A DNA stretch of 64,000 bases from the NCBI GenBank assembly GCA_003508835.1, contig PUFA01000021.1, positions 9,092,501-9,156,500 on the forward strand, read 5' to 3'. Of the stretch, positions 11,760 through 23,089 are shown one piece after another. Under the pieces are notes generated by a model. The model was given only the letters and a program-made list of their open reading frames with translations. It did no database searches and was not told where the DNA came from. The stretch's first letter is position 1, and the number at the start of each line of letters is the position of its first letter. The DNA is from Eonycteris spelaea (Eukaryota; Chordata; Mammalia; Chiroptera; Pteropodidae). Both the position numbers and the translations under genes were made by a program.

Positions 11760-12415
11760 CTGCCTGTGCGCAACCCTCATTTACATTCCCTCCATCTCGC
11801 TAATTTATGGCAGAGCTCCTTCCAACCCCAGGGTAAGGACGCAATAATGCAGCTCATTAAGAGCCACTGGGGAGTGTTTAGGAAACATGCAAAAGGCACC
11901 GTTTCTTTATTTCTTTCCCTAGAGTATTATTTCCGCTCTAAGTTTTCCTCCGTTACTTCTAGTTTGAACAACTAAAAACTGGCTTGAAAAATAACTTACC
12001 ACTATAATTCATCTCTGAGCTAGTTTTTCTTTTTTTTTTAACGTCGACATTTCCCGAAGTGTGTGTATTTCAGTTCCAGTTCTGAATTCCAAATGAGCAA
12101 AATGAACTCATATTTTTCATCTCCGATTAAATAATTCATGTCTCTAATCCTAAAGCATCCAATTCGGATTGTGAGGTTGACAGAAACTCATCTAGTGTAT
12201 TCATTAGAAATGCACCTTTCCTTGTGCCCCTCCCTTATGATGCTGCTGCCTGCCACGATTTTGGTACTTGTTTCAGAGAGCACTGAGCCGCAAATCAATA
12301 CCTCATTAAGTTATTTCAAATCGCTGAACTACAGCTGCTTCAGAGCGTGAGCGTGAAATATGGTTTCATCAATAGAACTCCAGGCTCTGTCTGCACACAG
12401 ACAAGACAATCGGGT
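11760..12415. other. Repeat-free block, candidate conserved non-coding element
   Basis: About 650 bp with no transposon and no sustained reading frame. It has several homeodomain-type words: ctcattaag (11852 and 12302), gattaaataatt (12124) and ctaatcc (12144). The low-repeat, AT-motif-rich pattern is what developmental enhancers in gene deserts often look like. This is inference from composition only; no alignment was possible. Confidence 0.28.
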
Positions 12416-13559
12416 AATTTAGTCACTCTTTTTTTTTTTTTAAAGTTAAATAGGTTGCTTGGTGTTGGGTATATGCCAAACAATAATTTGCCTGTTATTT
12501 TGGTCACGTATATAGGCTATAGAACCGACAGAGACTGTCATTATGTTCCCAGTCCATTTCTTTGAGTTTCTGTAAGACTATCAACTGAAGAATGTCTCTT
12601 CTTAACCACTGTCAAAATTCTCTGCCAATTGCCCATGAGAGCATTCTTTCCTCATCTAGCCTGAGTATGAACATGACCAGCAATTATTCAGTAAAAATTG
12701 AGCATATATTATGAATAAAGACCAAGGTTAAAGAGATTTTTAAAAGATTATGAGCAACAAGTCCTACTTTCAAATGGCCTATGGTCTGGGTAAGGGGCCA
12801 AGATTATCCTACGTGGGTAAAACCCAAAACCTGCCAACAGCCCAAGGCAGAATATAACTCATGATCAACAACGTGGAGTAGGGGCTAGTTCCAAAGACAA
12901 GCAAATCATCAAGGTCTGGCAACATTTTAAAAAAATGTGTTAGTTAAATGAAGTCTTTACCTAAACTCCAAATTGATCGTATACACTATATTTAAAGCAG
13001 TATTCTTCTCTATTAGGAAAACATGCTGACTTTATTAGGAAATTAGTTGAAGTATTACAAATTAAATTTAAGCAACTAAGAGTATGTGCTATCCAGAAAT
13101 AGAAATGGATTCATCACCGTGAAATCATTCAATAACCAGAATGGCAAGGATCTGACTTCTGGCAGGTGAATAACTCCAATTAGTGAATTCTAACTTTTTA
13201 GAGCAAATAAAGTTACTTTTTACCTTCAACAATAGCACGAGATGGCCAAGTCCAGATAAAGATTCTGGAAGCGTTTAATCCACAATAGACTTTTGAAAGC
13301 AGCAGACGATGCCACAGAGCTGTTAGGTAGCCTTGCTGGGGGCTGCGGGTCCCCCCTTGACAAGCACTATTTTCCCTGTACACTCTATTTCTATTCCTTT
13401 TTCAACACTAATACTTCTTTTTACCTTACTCATCTTCTCTTCCAATTATTTTTAGTTTTTTTTTAATTGAAACAAATGTATATTCAGAACAAGTATACAG
13501 ATATTAACATTGATTTTTAAGAGTTCTCTATATTTTTTGTTGGAAATATCCTCTCCCAC
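12416..13559. other. Unique AT-rich spacer
   Basis: Poly-T at 12430-12441. No gene or transposon recognised. Confidence 0.5.
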
Positions 13560-14060
13560 ACTTTGGCTTGCCTTAATTGTAAGCAGTTCCAGTGTTGGTT
13601 AATTCAGCAGCCTTGCAATGTTAACTTCCTGTTAACTTTTCCTCCATGATTTCAAGATGGCTGCCACAATGCTAATCAACACAGCTGCTCCCAACAATAT
13701 CTAAAAGTAGGAAGGAAGCGGAAAGACAGTTTCTTCTTGCATGTCTACTTTTTTTTTTTTTAATCTGGGAAGAAGTCTTTCTTAGAATATTCTTCATTCT
13801 TCCAACAACAGACTTCTCAAGTTTCAGGAGCCAGATTTGGGTCACAAGCCAACTCCTAGGCCAATCACTGGTCCAGACGAATGGGGGTGCTATGTTTGGC
13901 TCAGGACAATCATGATTTATCTCCTGGGAAAGAGGCCCATAAATCATCACTGTCAAATTCCTAAACAAAATTGGTCTCCTCGTAGTAAGGAAGAAGAAAA
14001 AAGGGAAAATGACTGTTGGCTAGGCAACCAACCATATCCACCACACTCACCAAGTGAATG
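13560..14060 (-). mobile_element. Ancient interspersed repeat, family unassigned
   Basis: Read on the minus strand, this matches a common mammalian repeat I recognise but cannot name safely. It has a 'ggttgcctagccaacagtca' start, a 'taaatcatgattgtcctgag' word, a gtgacccaaatctggct word, a 'gcagccatcttgaaatcatg' word and ctgctgaattaaccaac near the end. A poly-T at 13749-13761 is internal. It is non-coding; the ORFs at 13672-13968 and 13837-14064 fall in it by chance. Confidence 0.5.
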
Positions 14061-14474
14061 TTAACTGAAATATAAGAGTAAAATGGGATAAAAATAGCTA
14101 TTTAAAACTGCAAATTAAGTATTAAATTTAATTTTAATTTAAATTGAAAATCATAATTTTAATTTAAATTAATAATCATAAGGTGTTCAAGATATTATTT
14201 ATAGTTAAATATGATTAACAAAGACTTCGGCCTAGAAATAAATTTATAGCCCTAGATATCACTGACATATAGAAAATGGATTTTGATGACCTTGGAAATA
14301 TTTAATAGGCAAATATGATCACAGAGATAGTGACAGATCTTGGTATCATTTAATTATAGTAATGGAAACTACCCAATTAACTATAAATTATTAGGTTATC
14401 AATGATTCGGGAATAACAATTTTGTCTGTATGAATAACACTACAATTAGGACAATTTGTTTATACAGAGGTCTG
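14061..14474. other. AT-rich spacer
   Basis: Very AT-rich. Contains the 25-bp tandem repeat listed separately. Confidence 0.5.
14130..14179 (+). repeat. 25-bp AT-rich tandem duplication
   Basis: Two units, 14130-14154 and 14155-14179, both start 'aattttaatttaaatt' and end aatcat. Three positions differ. Each unit contains the palindrome tttaaa/atttaaat. Confidence 0.85.
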
Positions 14475-14690
14475 GTATACATTATCTTATTTGAACCCTT
14501 TGACAGCTCTGTCATGTAGACAGGACAAATGCTATTATCTCCATATTTATATATAGTATAATTAAGAAAGAGAAATTAATGCAGAGAAAATAAGAAATTA
14601 ATTAACAAATTAAGAGGCTATAATCTCTAAGATCACAGTTGATTCACACAATTGACTAGAACTAAGGTCTCTTGCTTCCTAGACCATTTA
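14475..14690 (-). mobile_element. MIR SINE, antisense
   Basis: The plus strand reads 'acattatcttatttgaaccc', then tgacagctctgtcatgtagac, then 'tgctattatctccatattta', then a decayed 'aagatcacagttgattcac' and a closing ctaaggtctcttgcttcctag. This order matches the reverse complement of MIR. The centre is expanded by AT-rich sequence. Confidence 0.62.
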
Positions 14691-15383
14691 TTATTATATA
14701 TTTCCATTTATTAATTCATCTATTGACACATGCAATAACTAAAGCTAATAATAATGAGCAAATTAATGAAATGTACTTATGTTAATATTTCTCAGCTAAA
14801 GATTTTCATATTTAACTGACAGTTATTTTCCCTCAGAGAGGAAAGACAGAGAGAACTCTTCTGTATTCATTTAATTTATTGTTTATTTGCTCCAGTATCC
14901 TAGAAGAGATATTTTAGAAAGTAAACCCTCTAATACAGTGTGGCCCCAGGGGTGCGATGTAATTGCCATGACCTATAAATAGAAACCTTTTTCCCCCCAA
15001 AGTTTTCTGATGGCTATTGAAGAAGGCGTCTTGCAATCAGAAGAGCCACAGGGGCTGGTCCAGGCACCCTAGCTATCGATAGGCTAAGGCTGGCATACGA
15101 CGAATGAGTTTGCCCCTATTTATTGACTGAATTTAAAAAGGCAAAGGGAAAAAGAGATCGAAGATCTAGAAAGAGATCTGAGGGAATTAGTTCAATTACA
15201 CAGGTGGAAAATGGATACTTATCAAGAGGCAGTACATCTTATTCTGGGACGGAAAAGATTAATACAAGGATGGGATACAGAAAGTAAATATACAGATGGG
15301 GAAGATACGTGGAAGATGGGGAAGTTGACGATTTTACTTTTGGAGTATATGAGAACGATTTGATAACAATGATAAAAGCGATA
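14691..15383. other. Unique AT-rich spacer
   Basis: No gene or transposon recognised. Purine-rich at 15130-15330. Confidence 0.5.
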
Positions 15384-15600
15384 AACATGTATTAGGTGTC
15401 ACTATGTGCAAGACATTCTGCTAAGCATTCTACCTGAATTATATCATTTGATCCCCTTAACAACCTTGTGAAGTAGATCCTACTATTATTAGGCCTAATT
15501 TGCAGATGAGGAAACTGCGGTTTCTGTAGACCAGTTTGCCCAAGATCACATGGCTCGTGCAGAGCTACTAGGCTAATAATCGGCACAGCACTGAAACCCT
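15384..15600 (-). mobile_element. MIR SINE, antisense, nearly full length
   Basis: In plus-strand order: 'tattaggtgtcactatgtgc', 'tatatcatttgatcccctta', acaaccttgtgaagtagatc, 'gcagatgaggaaactgcgg', 'cccaagatcacatggctcg', and 'cggcacagcactgaaaccct'. This is the full antisense MIR layout of about 215 bp. Confidence 0.82.
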
Positions 15601-16589
15601 ACGGCAGTGAGAACTCAAGTTCTACTAGTTACATCTCCCAGCTTGGGAGAGAATGTGAAGACTGAAGCTTGGAGACCACTCTCATGGTATCGGGCAGAGA
15701 CAACATCCTCGCCTAAGCGAGGGATGATGCTGTGACAAACACCTTAAGGATTAAATATGTATTTTATATATGAAACGATGGATTTTATATATATATATAT
15801 ATATTTCATTTGCTAGGAAGTGTAACATTAAATTAACTTAGTTTACTTAAGGCTTACATGATATTTGATCTCGGTTTCTATTGGACTCAGCTGATTATTC
15901 TTAAAATATTATTATAGTTGAACTGGCACTTAAAAGAGTCAATTTTACAATTTCTTTAGAAAATTCAAGTAGCTGTTTCAGTCATAAATCAGGAGACGCA
16001 GCATTTCAACTAAAATGTCCAATATGTTCCCATTAATTATCTCTTTTTGAATAAGGAGCATAAATCAAGTGAGTCAACTTTACCCAAATCTGATAAAATC
16101 TTGATATTCCCGGACCACCATTGTTGGGAAACAAGCTTTCATTTGTGGTCCAAAAGAAAGAATGAATGAGTCCGTGACAATCTCTCAACAGTCTTCTGCC
16201 CACTGATCCAAGTGACCTGGAGCATTGGATGAGAAAGTTGAGTAGAGAGAAGCCACTTCCCTGGTTAGGGTTGCATGAGATCACCAGGAAGAATATGTTA
16301 GTTTTGCCTGAGTGAGTGGGTGCGGGTGTCTCCAATTGTCCTTCAGAGCACTATTCCCCTGCTACTTTGGCTTCATTCCTTGTCAGACAGATGTTCGAAA
16401 ACCTGGGTCTACAAGAAATGGATGAAGGGATATGTGAATACTAGTAGGATTGAATCTTGTCGATATGTAGAGTTCAAATAAGTTACTGAAAAACTGCTTT
16501 TTATCTCAGTTAAAAAAAATTATCACAATATTCTTCCTATTAGCCATCAATACCTACAAAACTCCTCCAAAACACCAGTAGCTTCTGCA
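15601..16589. other. Unique spacer
   Basis: No gene. The minus ORF at 16033-16335 (100 codons) has no recognised family. Confidence 0.5.
15786..15805. repeat. (TA)n microsatellite
   Basis: About ten uninterrupted ta units between an attt left edge and a tttcatttg right edge. Self-complementary. Confidence 0.9.
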
Positions 16590-16668
16590 ATCACTCTAGT
16601 CCCCAGAGCCTTGCATAATATCAGCTTCACGGTAGATACTCACTAAACAAGTAGAATCGAATTGAAAA
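16590..16668 (+). mobile_element. L2/MIR 3' tail fragment
   Basis: The 'ctagtccccagagccttgca' word and the following 'ggtagatactcactaaacaa' word match the end of L2-type elements (consensus style: ccccagcgcctagcac ... gtaggtgctcaataaat). Short and decayed. Confidence 0.5.
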
Positions 16669-17094
16669 TATCAGCTGTAGAGACTAAGATGATACATATT
16701 TAGGGGGTGGTGCGTATTATTAGTATCCTTTGATCTAAAACATTTATTTTACTAAATGCACATACTTACTAGTTGAATACATTGACATTTTGGTTCAGAC
16801 ATGAGAAATTCTTATTTTCCCATTTACTGGTGAAGATACTGTTATTCCGGGAGTTTTAACCCTTTATGTGTGTGCCATGAATTCTTTCACAGGCTAAGGA
16901 AACATATTTATAGTTAAAGAAAAAGCTCAATTTTAGTCAGAGGTTTAGAAAAATAAGAATATAGTACATTTTTCCATCTATGATTGCAGCCTCCCTGAAT
17001 TCTTCGTGGACACCAGGTAGAGAAGCCTGGTTGAAATCAATTTGACATGACGATGTCATCTCCACGATGTAGGCGGTATTCCCTATTTTGGATC
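16669..17094. other. Unique spacer
   Basis: No repeat or gene recognised. Confidence 0.5.
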
Positions 17095-17760
17095 CACTTT
17101 TTTTTAACAAGTGCCAGATTTATTGCACATATTTCCCCATCTTGCATATAATCCCCCCCGAAAACATTTTGAAAATAAATATCCTCCATAAATAACTAAT
17201 TTAAAATAATCTTATATGGCTTTTTCCCAGACTGATAACACGAGCTGGAATACCAATGCGCAGGTAAAATGAAAATAAAGCTAGCGAGCACCTGAGTCCC
17301 CATGTCTTTCTCTTTGTTTTCTTTTTATCGGCCGCAATATTTGCACTGGGTGGAGCGTGGCGAGCCAGACGGTTACTCTACGTTGAGAGCAACTGCTTGG
17401 ATGTTCCCCCCTTAACGAAGCTGCTTAAGCCACATGCCTCGATCTCGAAACCAAATCGTAAGGACAATTTGTTCAATCGCACGCATATCAGTGTTTGCTT
17501 TTCTTTCCCTTTAAGCACACGCAGATTCATTCGTGGAACATTCTTTCTATCGTGGAGTGAGAATTTACTAGGAAATCTGAGCCATTTGGAAATTTTGGGC
17601 TCTGTTTGCCATGAAATTTCAGATTAATAATCACTCTGGGAAATGGGGAAGAAGAGCTGAACGATCACTGATGATTATTTAAGTCTCTCATTAAAAAAGA
17701 AAAATTCTAAAATCATTCGCTCAGCTATTTTAAAGAGAAAATTATTTGAATAAAATCATG
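17095..17760. other. Repeat-free block, candidate conserved non-coding element
   Basis: About 670 bp without any recognised transposon. It holds many AT-core motifs: ataaataactaattt near 17188, gattaataatcact near 17624, 'tgatgattatttaag' near 17670 and ctcattaaaa near 17688. Poly-T at 17099-17105. The short ORF at 17397-17627 lacks coding character. Composition suggests, but does not show, a developmental regulatory element. Confidence 0.3.
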
Positions 17761-18944
17761 GAACTCTAGCGCCTTCTTTTTTATAAAAGATACAAGCCTC
17801 ACTTTTATAAAACTATGTAGTTGAAGGTGGGTGGGAACTAAGCCTTTACCTTCGATCGTGTCCTTGTATTAGTCTTTTTAGAAGTAGAGGAGCTGAAGCA
17901 AGAAATGGAGTGTGCCCTTTAAAACAAAACAAAACAAAACAAAACCTTTTTCCCCTTTTAACTAAACCTTCTTTCAGTGATCCGTGTCTATAGCCTCCAA
18001 AAGCACAGCTTCAATTTTCACTTTGAAGAATGTGCTCAGGCCACATTCTTCCCTGTTGGACATTTAATTTGTTCTGGCCTTTCTGGAAAGCGTCATCAGC
18101 CTGGACTCCGCCAGCATCCTGAATGGGGTAATGGCCCTGCGGTGTGCCGTCAGGTTCGTCCATGGGAGCAGCAGGCACTGTCAGAAGCAGAGTGAATACC
18201 TGGCTTTTTGGATGATGAGAACGCTCTGTCTGCAATTCTCCATCTTATGTACCTTTCCAGATCTCAGTCAGCACAAGACACTCACGTCTTCATTTAGCTG
18301 GGAGCACCTGCTGTGAACGAGAGAGGCTGGCCAGAACACAACTGGAAGCCTCCGAGTCGACGATATTTTTAAAACTGCTTGAAACAATACACTGGATCTG
18401 AACAAACGTAGGTCAGAATCTGCATTGTAAACCCAGTGGCTCACGCAGCAAGATCAAGGGTTCTGCTCTGCTCTATTTGGAAAATGATGCTGAATGGCTC
18501 ACACGCCGGGCCTTTCTAGGGGATTATTTTCTTTGACAGATTTTATCATATTTTCATGCCTTCACTGATGATTTCCCCTCCCATTCTCACTAATGTTCCA
18601 GTGATTATCTGAGAGGTACCATGGCCAGGTGGAGGAGGAGTTCTATGCACAATAGATCTGTCACCACAGGATTAATTTAGAGAGGCTGCTTTATATAATT
18701 ACCACTCATTTTCCTAAAACCCCACAAAATTTCCACCAAACTCGAAAGGCCCCACTGCACAGCAAAATCGTATCAAACATAATTTTTTTTCATTCCTTAT
18801 TTCTTGATGCAATGGATCCCTTTGGCATTTTCATGAAATTTATAAACTCAGAAAATAGGTTTTTAAAAAATCCTAAGATAGAATAAACAATATTATAGAG
18901 GAAGCCAGCAGAATTGAAATATCATTATCAAAATATCCAAAATT
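17761..18944. other. Unique spacer
   Basis: Three overlapping ORFs at 17977-18316 (61-74 codons, both strands) share no family resemblance and look like chance frames. No transposon recognised. Confidence 0.45.
17920..17946 (+). repeat. (AAAAC)n microsatellite
   Basis: Five clean units of aaaac. Confidence 0.93.
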
Positions 18945-19180
18945 AAATTTGGAGGGTTCTGGTCCAGCATGCAAGTCGCTGAGGTCGCCACTCTGTTCTA
19001 ACAAGTAAAAAGCTGAACAAACTGAAAAATCATCACATCTTAGATCAGAGAAGTGAGGTCACAGGGCAAATCATTGCCACCTAAATTGGGCAGAAACAAA
19101 GTATCGCAATTGACTGAAGCAGAAACCACTTGGGGAACCTACGCGGTAGGAGAAGATACATTCGTATCCTCCAAAATGGA
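18945..19180 (+). mobile_element. L1 5'-region fragment
   Basis: The words 'ggtccagcatgcaagtcgct', 'gaggtcgccactctgttcta', acaagtaaaaagctgaac and 'ggcaaatcattgccacctaa' match the 5' untranslated part of an old L1 as I remember it. It joins almost directly to an L1 ORF2 3' fragment, so it may be one internally deleted copy (HAL1-like) or two separate pieces. Confidence 0.5.
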
Positions 19181-19740
19181 ATACTTACGTATAAACTGAA
19201 CAAAATGTGTACAAGATTCACATGAAGAAAGCTATAAAACTCTGGGGAAAGATATCACAAAACTAAATAAATGGAGAGATATTCTATGTTCTTAAATAGG
19301 AAAACTCAATATTGACACGATATTAATCTTCCTAACTTGATTTATAGACTCATCACAATTCCAATCAAAATCTTAGCAAGTTATTACATGGATATGGACA
19401 AAATTGATTCTAAAATTAATATGGAGCAGCAAAAGACCCAGAATAGCCAACTCAATACTGACAAAGAGAATAAACTTATGGGGGACAGACCCCACCCAAT
19501 TTTAAAACTTACTACAAGGCTAGAGTATTATATTGGTGAAAGAATAGACAAATAAATCAACGAAACAGAATAGAGAGCCCAGAAAATGAGCCACATAAAT
19601 ATACTCACACGGATAGACCAGTTGATCTTTTTGACAAAGGAACAAAGGCAGTACAATAGAGCAAAGATTTTTCAACTGGTGGTGCTGAAAGAACTGGGCA
19701 TCCACATGCAAAAAACGAATCTAGACACAGACCTTGCATG
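19181..19740 (+). mobile_element. L1 ORF2 C-terminal region, decayed
   Basis: Clear L1 ORF2 end sequence on the plus strand: a 'cacaattccaatcaaaatct' word, 'attacatggatatggacaaa', 'aaaagacccagaatagccaa', 'agaatagacaaataaatc', 'tctttttgacaaaggaacaa' and 'catccacatgcaaaaaacga'. The frame is broken; the open parts are only about 60-70 codons (19337-19555, 19586-19777). It is a dead pseudogene of the LINE reverse transcriptase protein. Confidence 0.82.
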
Positions 19741-19875
19741 TAGGTCACAGCTGGACAACAGGACCAGGCCGTTGTGACTCTTCTCGGCAGAGATGGCAGT
19801 AGTGATCAAGTGACAGCCCTACCAGTAGGAGGCCACGTACCAGCAGAAGCAGCTCAACAGCCCGCTGGCATGGGG
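19741..19875. other. Short unassigned sequence between L1 and MLT1
   Basis: About 135 bp, no recognised family. It could be a target-site remnant or a lineage-specific piece. Confidence 0.4.
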
Positions 19876-20238
19876 TGTGCTATGACCTGAACTGTGTCCT
19901 CCCCCGCGTTTGTCTGTTGAAGCCCTAGCCCCCAATGTGACTGTATTTGGACAGAATGTATTTGGAAGCCAGTTAGGGTTAGATGAGATCGTGAGATTAG
20001 TGACTTTATAAGAACAGGAAGAAAGAGATTCCTGTTTTTCTGCCATGTGAGGGCACAGAGAGCAGACAGACGTCTGCAAGCCACGAAGAGGGCTCTGGTC
20101 AGGAACCATATCCGCCGGCACCTTGCTCTTGGACTTCCCAGCTCTTGGACTTATAAAATTGGGAGAAATAAGTGCCTATGTTTAAGTCACTTGTCTACAT
20201 ACGATGTTTTGTTACAGAAGCCTGAGCTGACTAAGAAC
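19876..20238 (+). mobile_element. MLT1 solo LTR (ERVL-MaLR)
   Basis: The LTR starts 'tgtgctatgacctgaactgt' and continues 'gaagccctagcccccaatgt', tgccatgtgagggcac (20041), 'ccggcaccttgctcttggac', then a degenerate 3' end 'gttttgttacagaag' and tgactaag. Typical MLT1 order. Short solo LTR with no internal region. The ORFs at 19819-20307 lie in it by chance. Confidence 0.8.
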
Positions 20239-20461
20239 AAGTTTCCTTGCATAGCAGAGAGGACATGGGAGCAAAAAACAACAAAAAAAGGAAAGCACAT
20301 CAGATGACCAGATATTGTAAGGCTTGTTCCTGGGTGCAATTAAGTATTTCTTAAACACTAAGAAATATGTTGGGTCAACTCTACAGGGAACTCATGTGCT
20401 AAGCCATGACAGGAGTGTCAGGAACTAGTAAAACAGAAGTTAATAACATCAACAATAAGTA
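20239..20461. other. Unique spacer
   Basis: No repeat recognised. Confidence 0.5.
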
Positions 20462-20665
20462 ACATACATTTCTTGCTCAGTGCCAGGCACTGGTCTAACA
20501 ACTTTTAATGTGCTAGCTAGCTCATTTAATCCTCATCATGGCCCTTTGTGGGAGATGCTATTATCATTCACACTAATAGATGAAGAAACTGAGGCACGAA
20601 GTGGTTAAGAAATTTCCCTGAGTGTACACTGCTCTAAGTAGCAGTGCTGGAATTTGCATCTAGGC
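20462..20665 (-). mobile_element. MIR SINE, antisense
   Basis: In plus-strand order: 'tgccaggcactggtctaac', 'ctcatttaatcctcatcatg', 'gatgctattatcattcacac', 'gatgaagaaactgaggcac', 'gtggttaagaaatttccctg', then 'gctggaatttgcatctaggc'. Matches the reverse complement of MIR. Confidence 0.83.
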
Positions 20666-21000
20666 TGTTTATTCTCGAGTCCTCTGAATCTTGATAATGA
20701 ACTGTGTTTCTAGGTCACTAAAAGTGGCATAGGTCCTGGAAGCCAGGTGACACCTACCTCTGGCTGCTTCACAGGAAGTTGCAACTCTCTGAAAGCCTAT
20801 CTGCCTCCTTCCCTGAAATATCCTGAAAAGGTGATTCTCAGTTTGGTTACCAAGAGCCAAACTTCACATATATCTACATTTGACATGTAAATCATCTGAA
20901 AAATCTTACCTTTCCTAACAATAGCTTTAAAAAAAGATAAATAATTCTGTACGCCTGAACTATCTCCAGGAAAACTGATGTCCCACCTAATCTTCATTTA
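20666..21000. other. Unique spacer
   Basis: No repeat or gene recognised. Confidence 0.5.
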
Positions 21001-21235
21001 CTAATTCATTCGACAAATATTACTGGTCACCTGCTAGATGGCAGGCACTGTTCAGGCTCGGAGATTCCACAAGCAATAACCCAGAGGTCTGGCTCTCGAG
21101 ACCTAGATTCTAGTTGGGAGACAGGGGAGAAATATGCAGTAAAGAAATTAATATATAAAATGGCAGGAGAAGATCTGAAACAAGAAGAAAAAATAAAGGA
21201 AAGAGTGTAAACGACAAGAGATAAAAGGCAGGTGC
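21001..21235 (-). mobile_element. L2 LINE 3' end, antisense
   Basis: Reads 'ctaattcattcgacaaatat', 'agatggcaggcactgttcag', then 'ctagattctagttgggagac' and an 'aatatgcagtaaagaaatta' tail. This is the standard reverse complement of an L2 3' end. Confidence 0.75.
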
Positions 21236-21721
21236 AAGATCAGCTTTCAATGCGTGACATTTTCCAAAGTTACATCAGAAAGGGTAACTACTAAAACGCC
21301 ATAGCTATACGATCAGCCTTAGTCACAATGTTACATGGATTTACGTATTATCCAGTTCAAAATACGAAAGCCTACATGTAAGAAAATTCTAGTAGACCAT
21401 GCTACCTCATAAGATGTTACTCCCAACCATAACCAGTATTAAGGTATAGTTCATTAAAATAATTACTGCATGTATGTGTATTACTTCTGAACTTCTATTA
21501 CACACACACAAAAAATGTATTCGTTAAAAAAGTCTAGCCACTTCATTTTAGCCAATGGTCACTGTGACATGAAAAATATTATTCAAAAACCAGTAGCTAA
21601 TTACCCAGAAAAGGGAAATAAGCCCTTAAAATGATGAAATAATATAGAAGTTTGAACAACTCTTCGAAAAAAACTTGATAACAAAACATCTCCATGGACG
21701 TGTTTTTACAGGCGTTTCTAA
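21236..21721. other. Unique AT-rich spacer
   Basis: Short (CA)n at 21501-21510. No gene or transposon recognised. Confidence 0.5.
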
Positions 21722-22272
21722 TTCCCCACTGAGGTAGGCAGACTCCGAGAAGAGACACCAAGTCCCCACACCCTCATCCCACATCCTGTACCAATGTCCT
21801 TAGAAGGGGGATATTATCTGGGTGGGCCTAATCTCATCACATTAACCCTTAAAAGCAGAGAACTTATTTCTGCTGCTGGCCCAAGAGGGAGGCAGGAGAA
21901 GAAGACAGAAGTTAGAGAGATTTGAAGCTCAAGACAAACAGGGTACCATTGCTGGCCGAGGATGGGAGAGGCCACGCACAGGGGATGGAAAGCTAGCAAG
22001 GAAAGGGGACCTCAGTTCCACAACTGTAAGGACGTGATTCTGCCAACAGTTGAATGAGCCTGGATGTGTACTACTCTCCAGAGTCTCCAGGAAAGAACGT
22101 GGCCCTGCTATATTGCTAATTTTGATGTTAGCCTTGTGACATCCTGGAGCAGAGAACTCAGTCAAGCACACCCAGACTTCTGTGAATTAATAAACTGTGA
22201 ATTAATAAATGGATGTTGTTTTGAGCCACTAAGTTTTCAGTAATTTGTTATACCAGCAGAAAAGAAAGAATA
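21722..22272 (+). mobile_element. MLT1-like LTR (ERVL-MaLR), long form
   Basis: In order: 'tgaggtaggcagactccgag', 'gggtgggcctaatctcatca', 'cccttaaaagcagagaactt', 'tgctggccgaggatgggag', ggcaaccaagg-like region near 21992, 'aggacgtgattctgccaac', 'gtctccaggaaagaacgtgg' and the 3' end 'ttttgagccactaagttttc' with 'tgttataccagcag'. A near-complete LTR of about 550 bp. A short repeat of 'ctgtgaattaataaa' near 22180-22208 is a local slip. Confidence 0.75.
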
Positions 22273-22431
22273 CACCCACTTATCCCAGGTCATGGCAAAC
22301 GACCTTAAACATTATTTTCATTTTCTGTTATTAGGACTGTGTCAATTGTTTTCAGCCAACTGAACTGCTTGTCAGAGAGTATTTAAAACACAGTGTTGTG
22401 TCTCCTTCTCACATTGACCTTGTTCGTCTTT

Positions 22432-22453
22432 TGTGTGTGTGTGAGTGTGTGTG

Positions 22454-22495
<42 letters not shown>
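22432..22495. repeat. (TG)n microsatellite
   Basis: About 30 tg units with three ga interruptions near 22442-22460. Z-DNA prone. Confidence 0.95.
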
Positions 22496-22498
<3 letters not shown>

Positions 22499-23089
22499 GT
22501 ACAGCATACATTAATGAGAGGTAGACATTTGCTCAGGGTTACTTCATTGTTAGTTGTGTTAACTCAGAGTGCTTTAAATTTTGTTAGCCTGGTTCTATCA
22601 TTTTTCCAGCAATTATTACCTATATCTCTAATTCTACCATTTTAACCAGAGTGTGATATGTCAAATCAGTTGAACTACCAGTGGAATTAGTTGTATTCTC
22701 ATTTTATAATTTAACATTTTAGCTTTTGTCTTTATGTTTGATAGGTTATAGCATCAGCAAGTTGAAGAAAAATGGTGACCTCACAAATTAGTATTAATTC
22801 TAGGGGTCAGTCTGCAACTTGCTTTTCAGTCACTGTAAGAGATGAGTATCAGGGTCTCTTCCAAAGCTTGACTCATGATTCGTACCTGGAATCAGTGAAA
22901 ACTGACTCTCCAGAGTGACAAGGTCTCTGGGGTCTACAAAATCTACGTTTAAGATTCTTTCATGAACGGGTCTCCAACCACAAGAAAGGTCTCTGGGTGG
23001 GATTGGAAGGATTTTTATCGAGTGGATGAAGATGCCAGGAAGGCAGGACTAACAAATTAAAACCAAGAGGGATAAAGAAGGAGATTTGT
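22496..23089. other. Unique spacer
   Basis: No repeat or gene recognised. Confidence 0.5.

Noticed and set aside
22432..22495. CRISPR or satellite array
   Set aside because: It is a plain dinucleotide microsatellite; no spacer-repeat array exists anywhere in the window.
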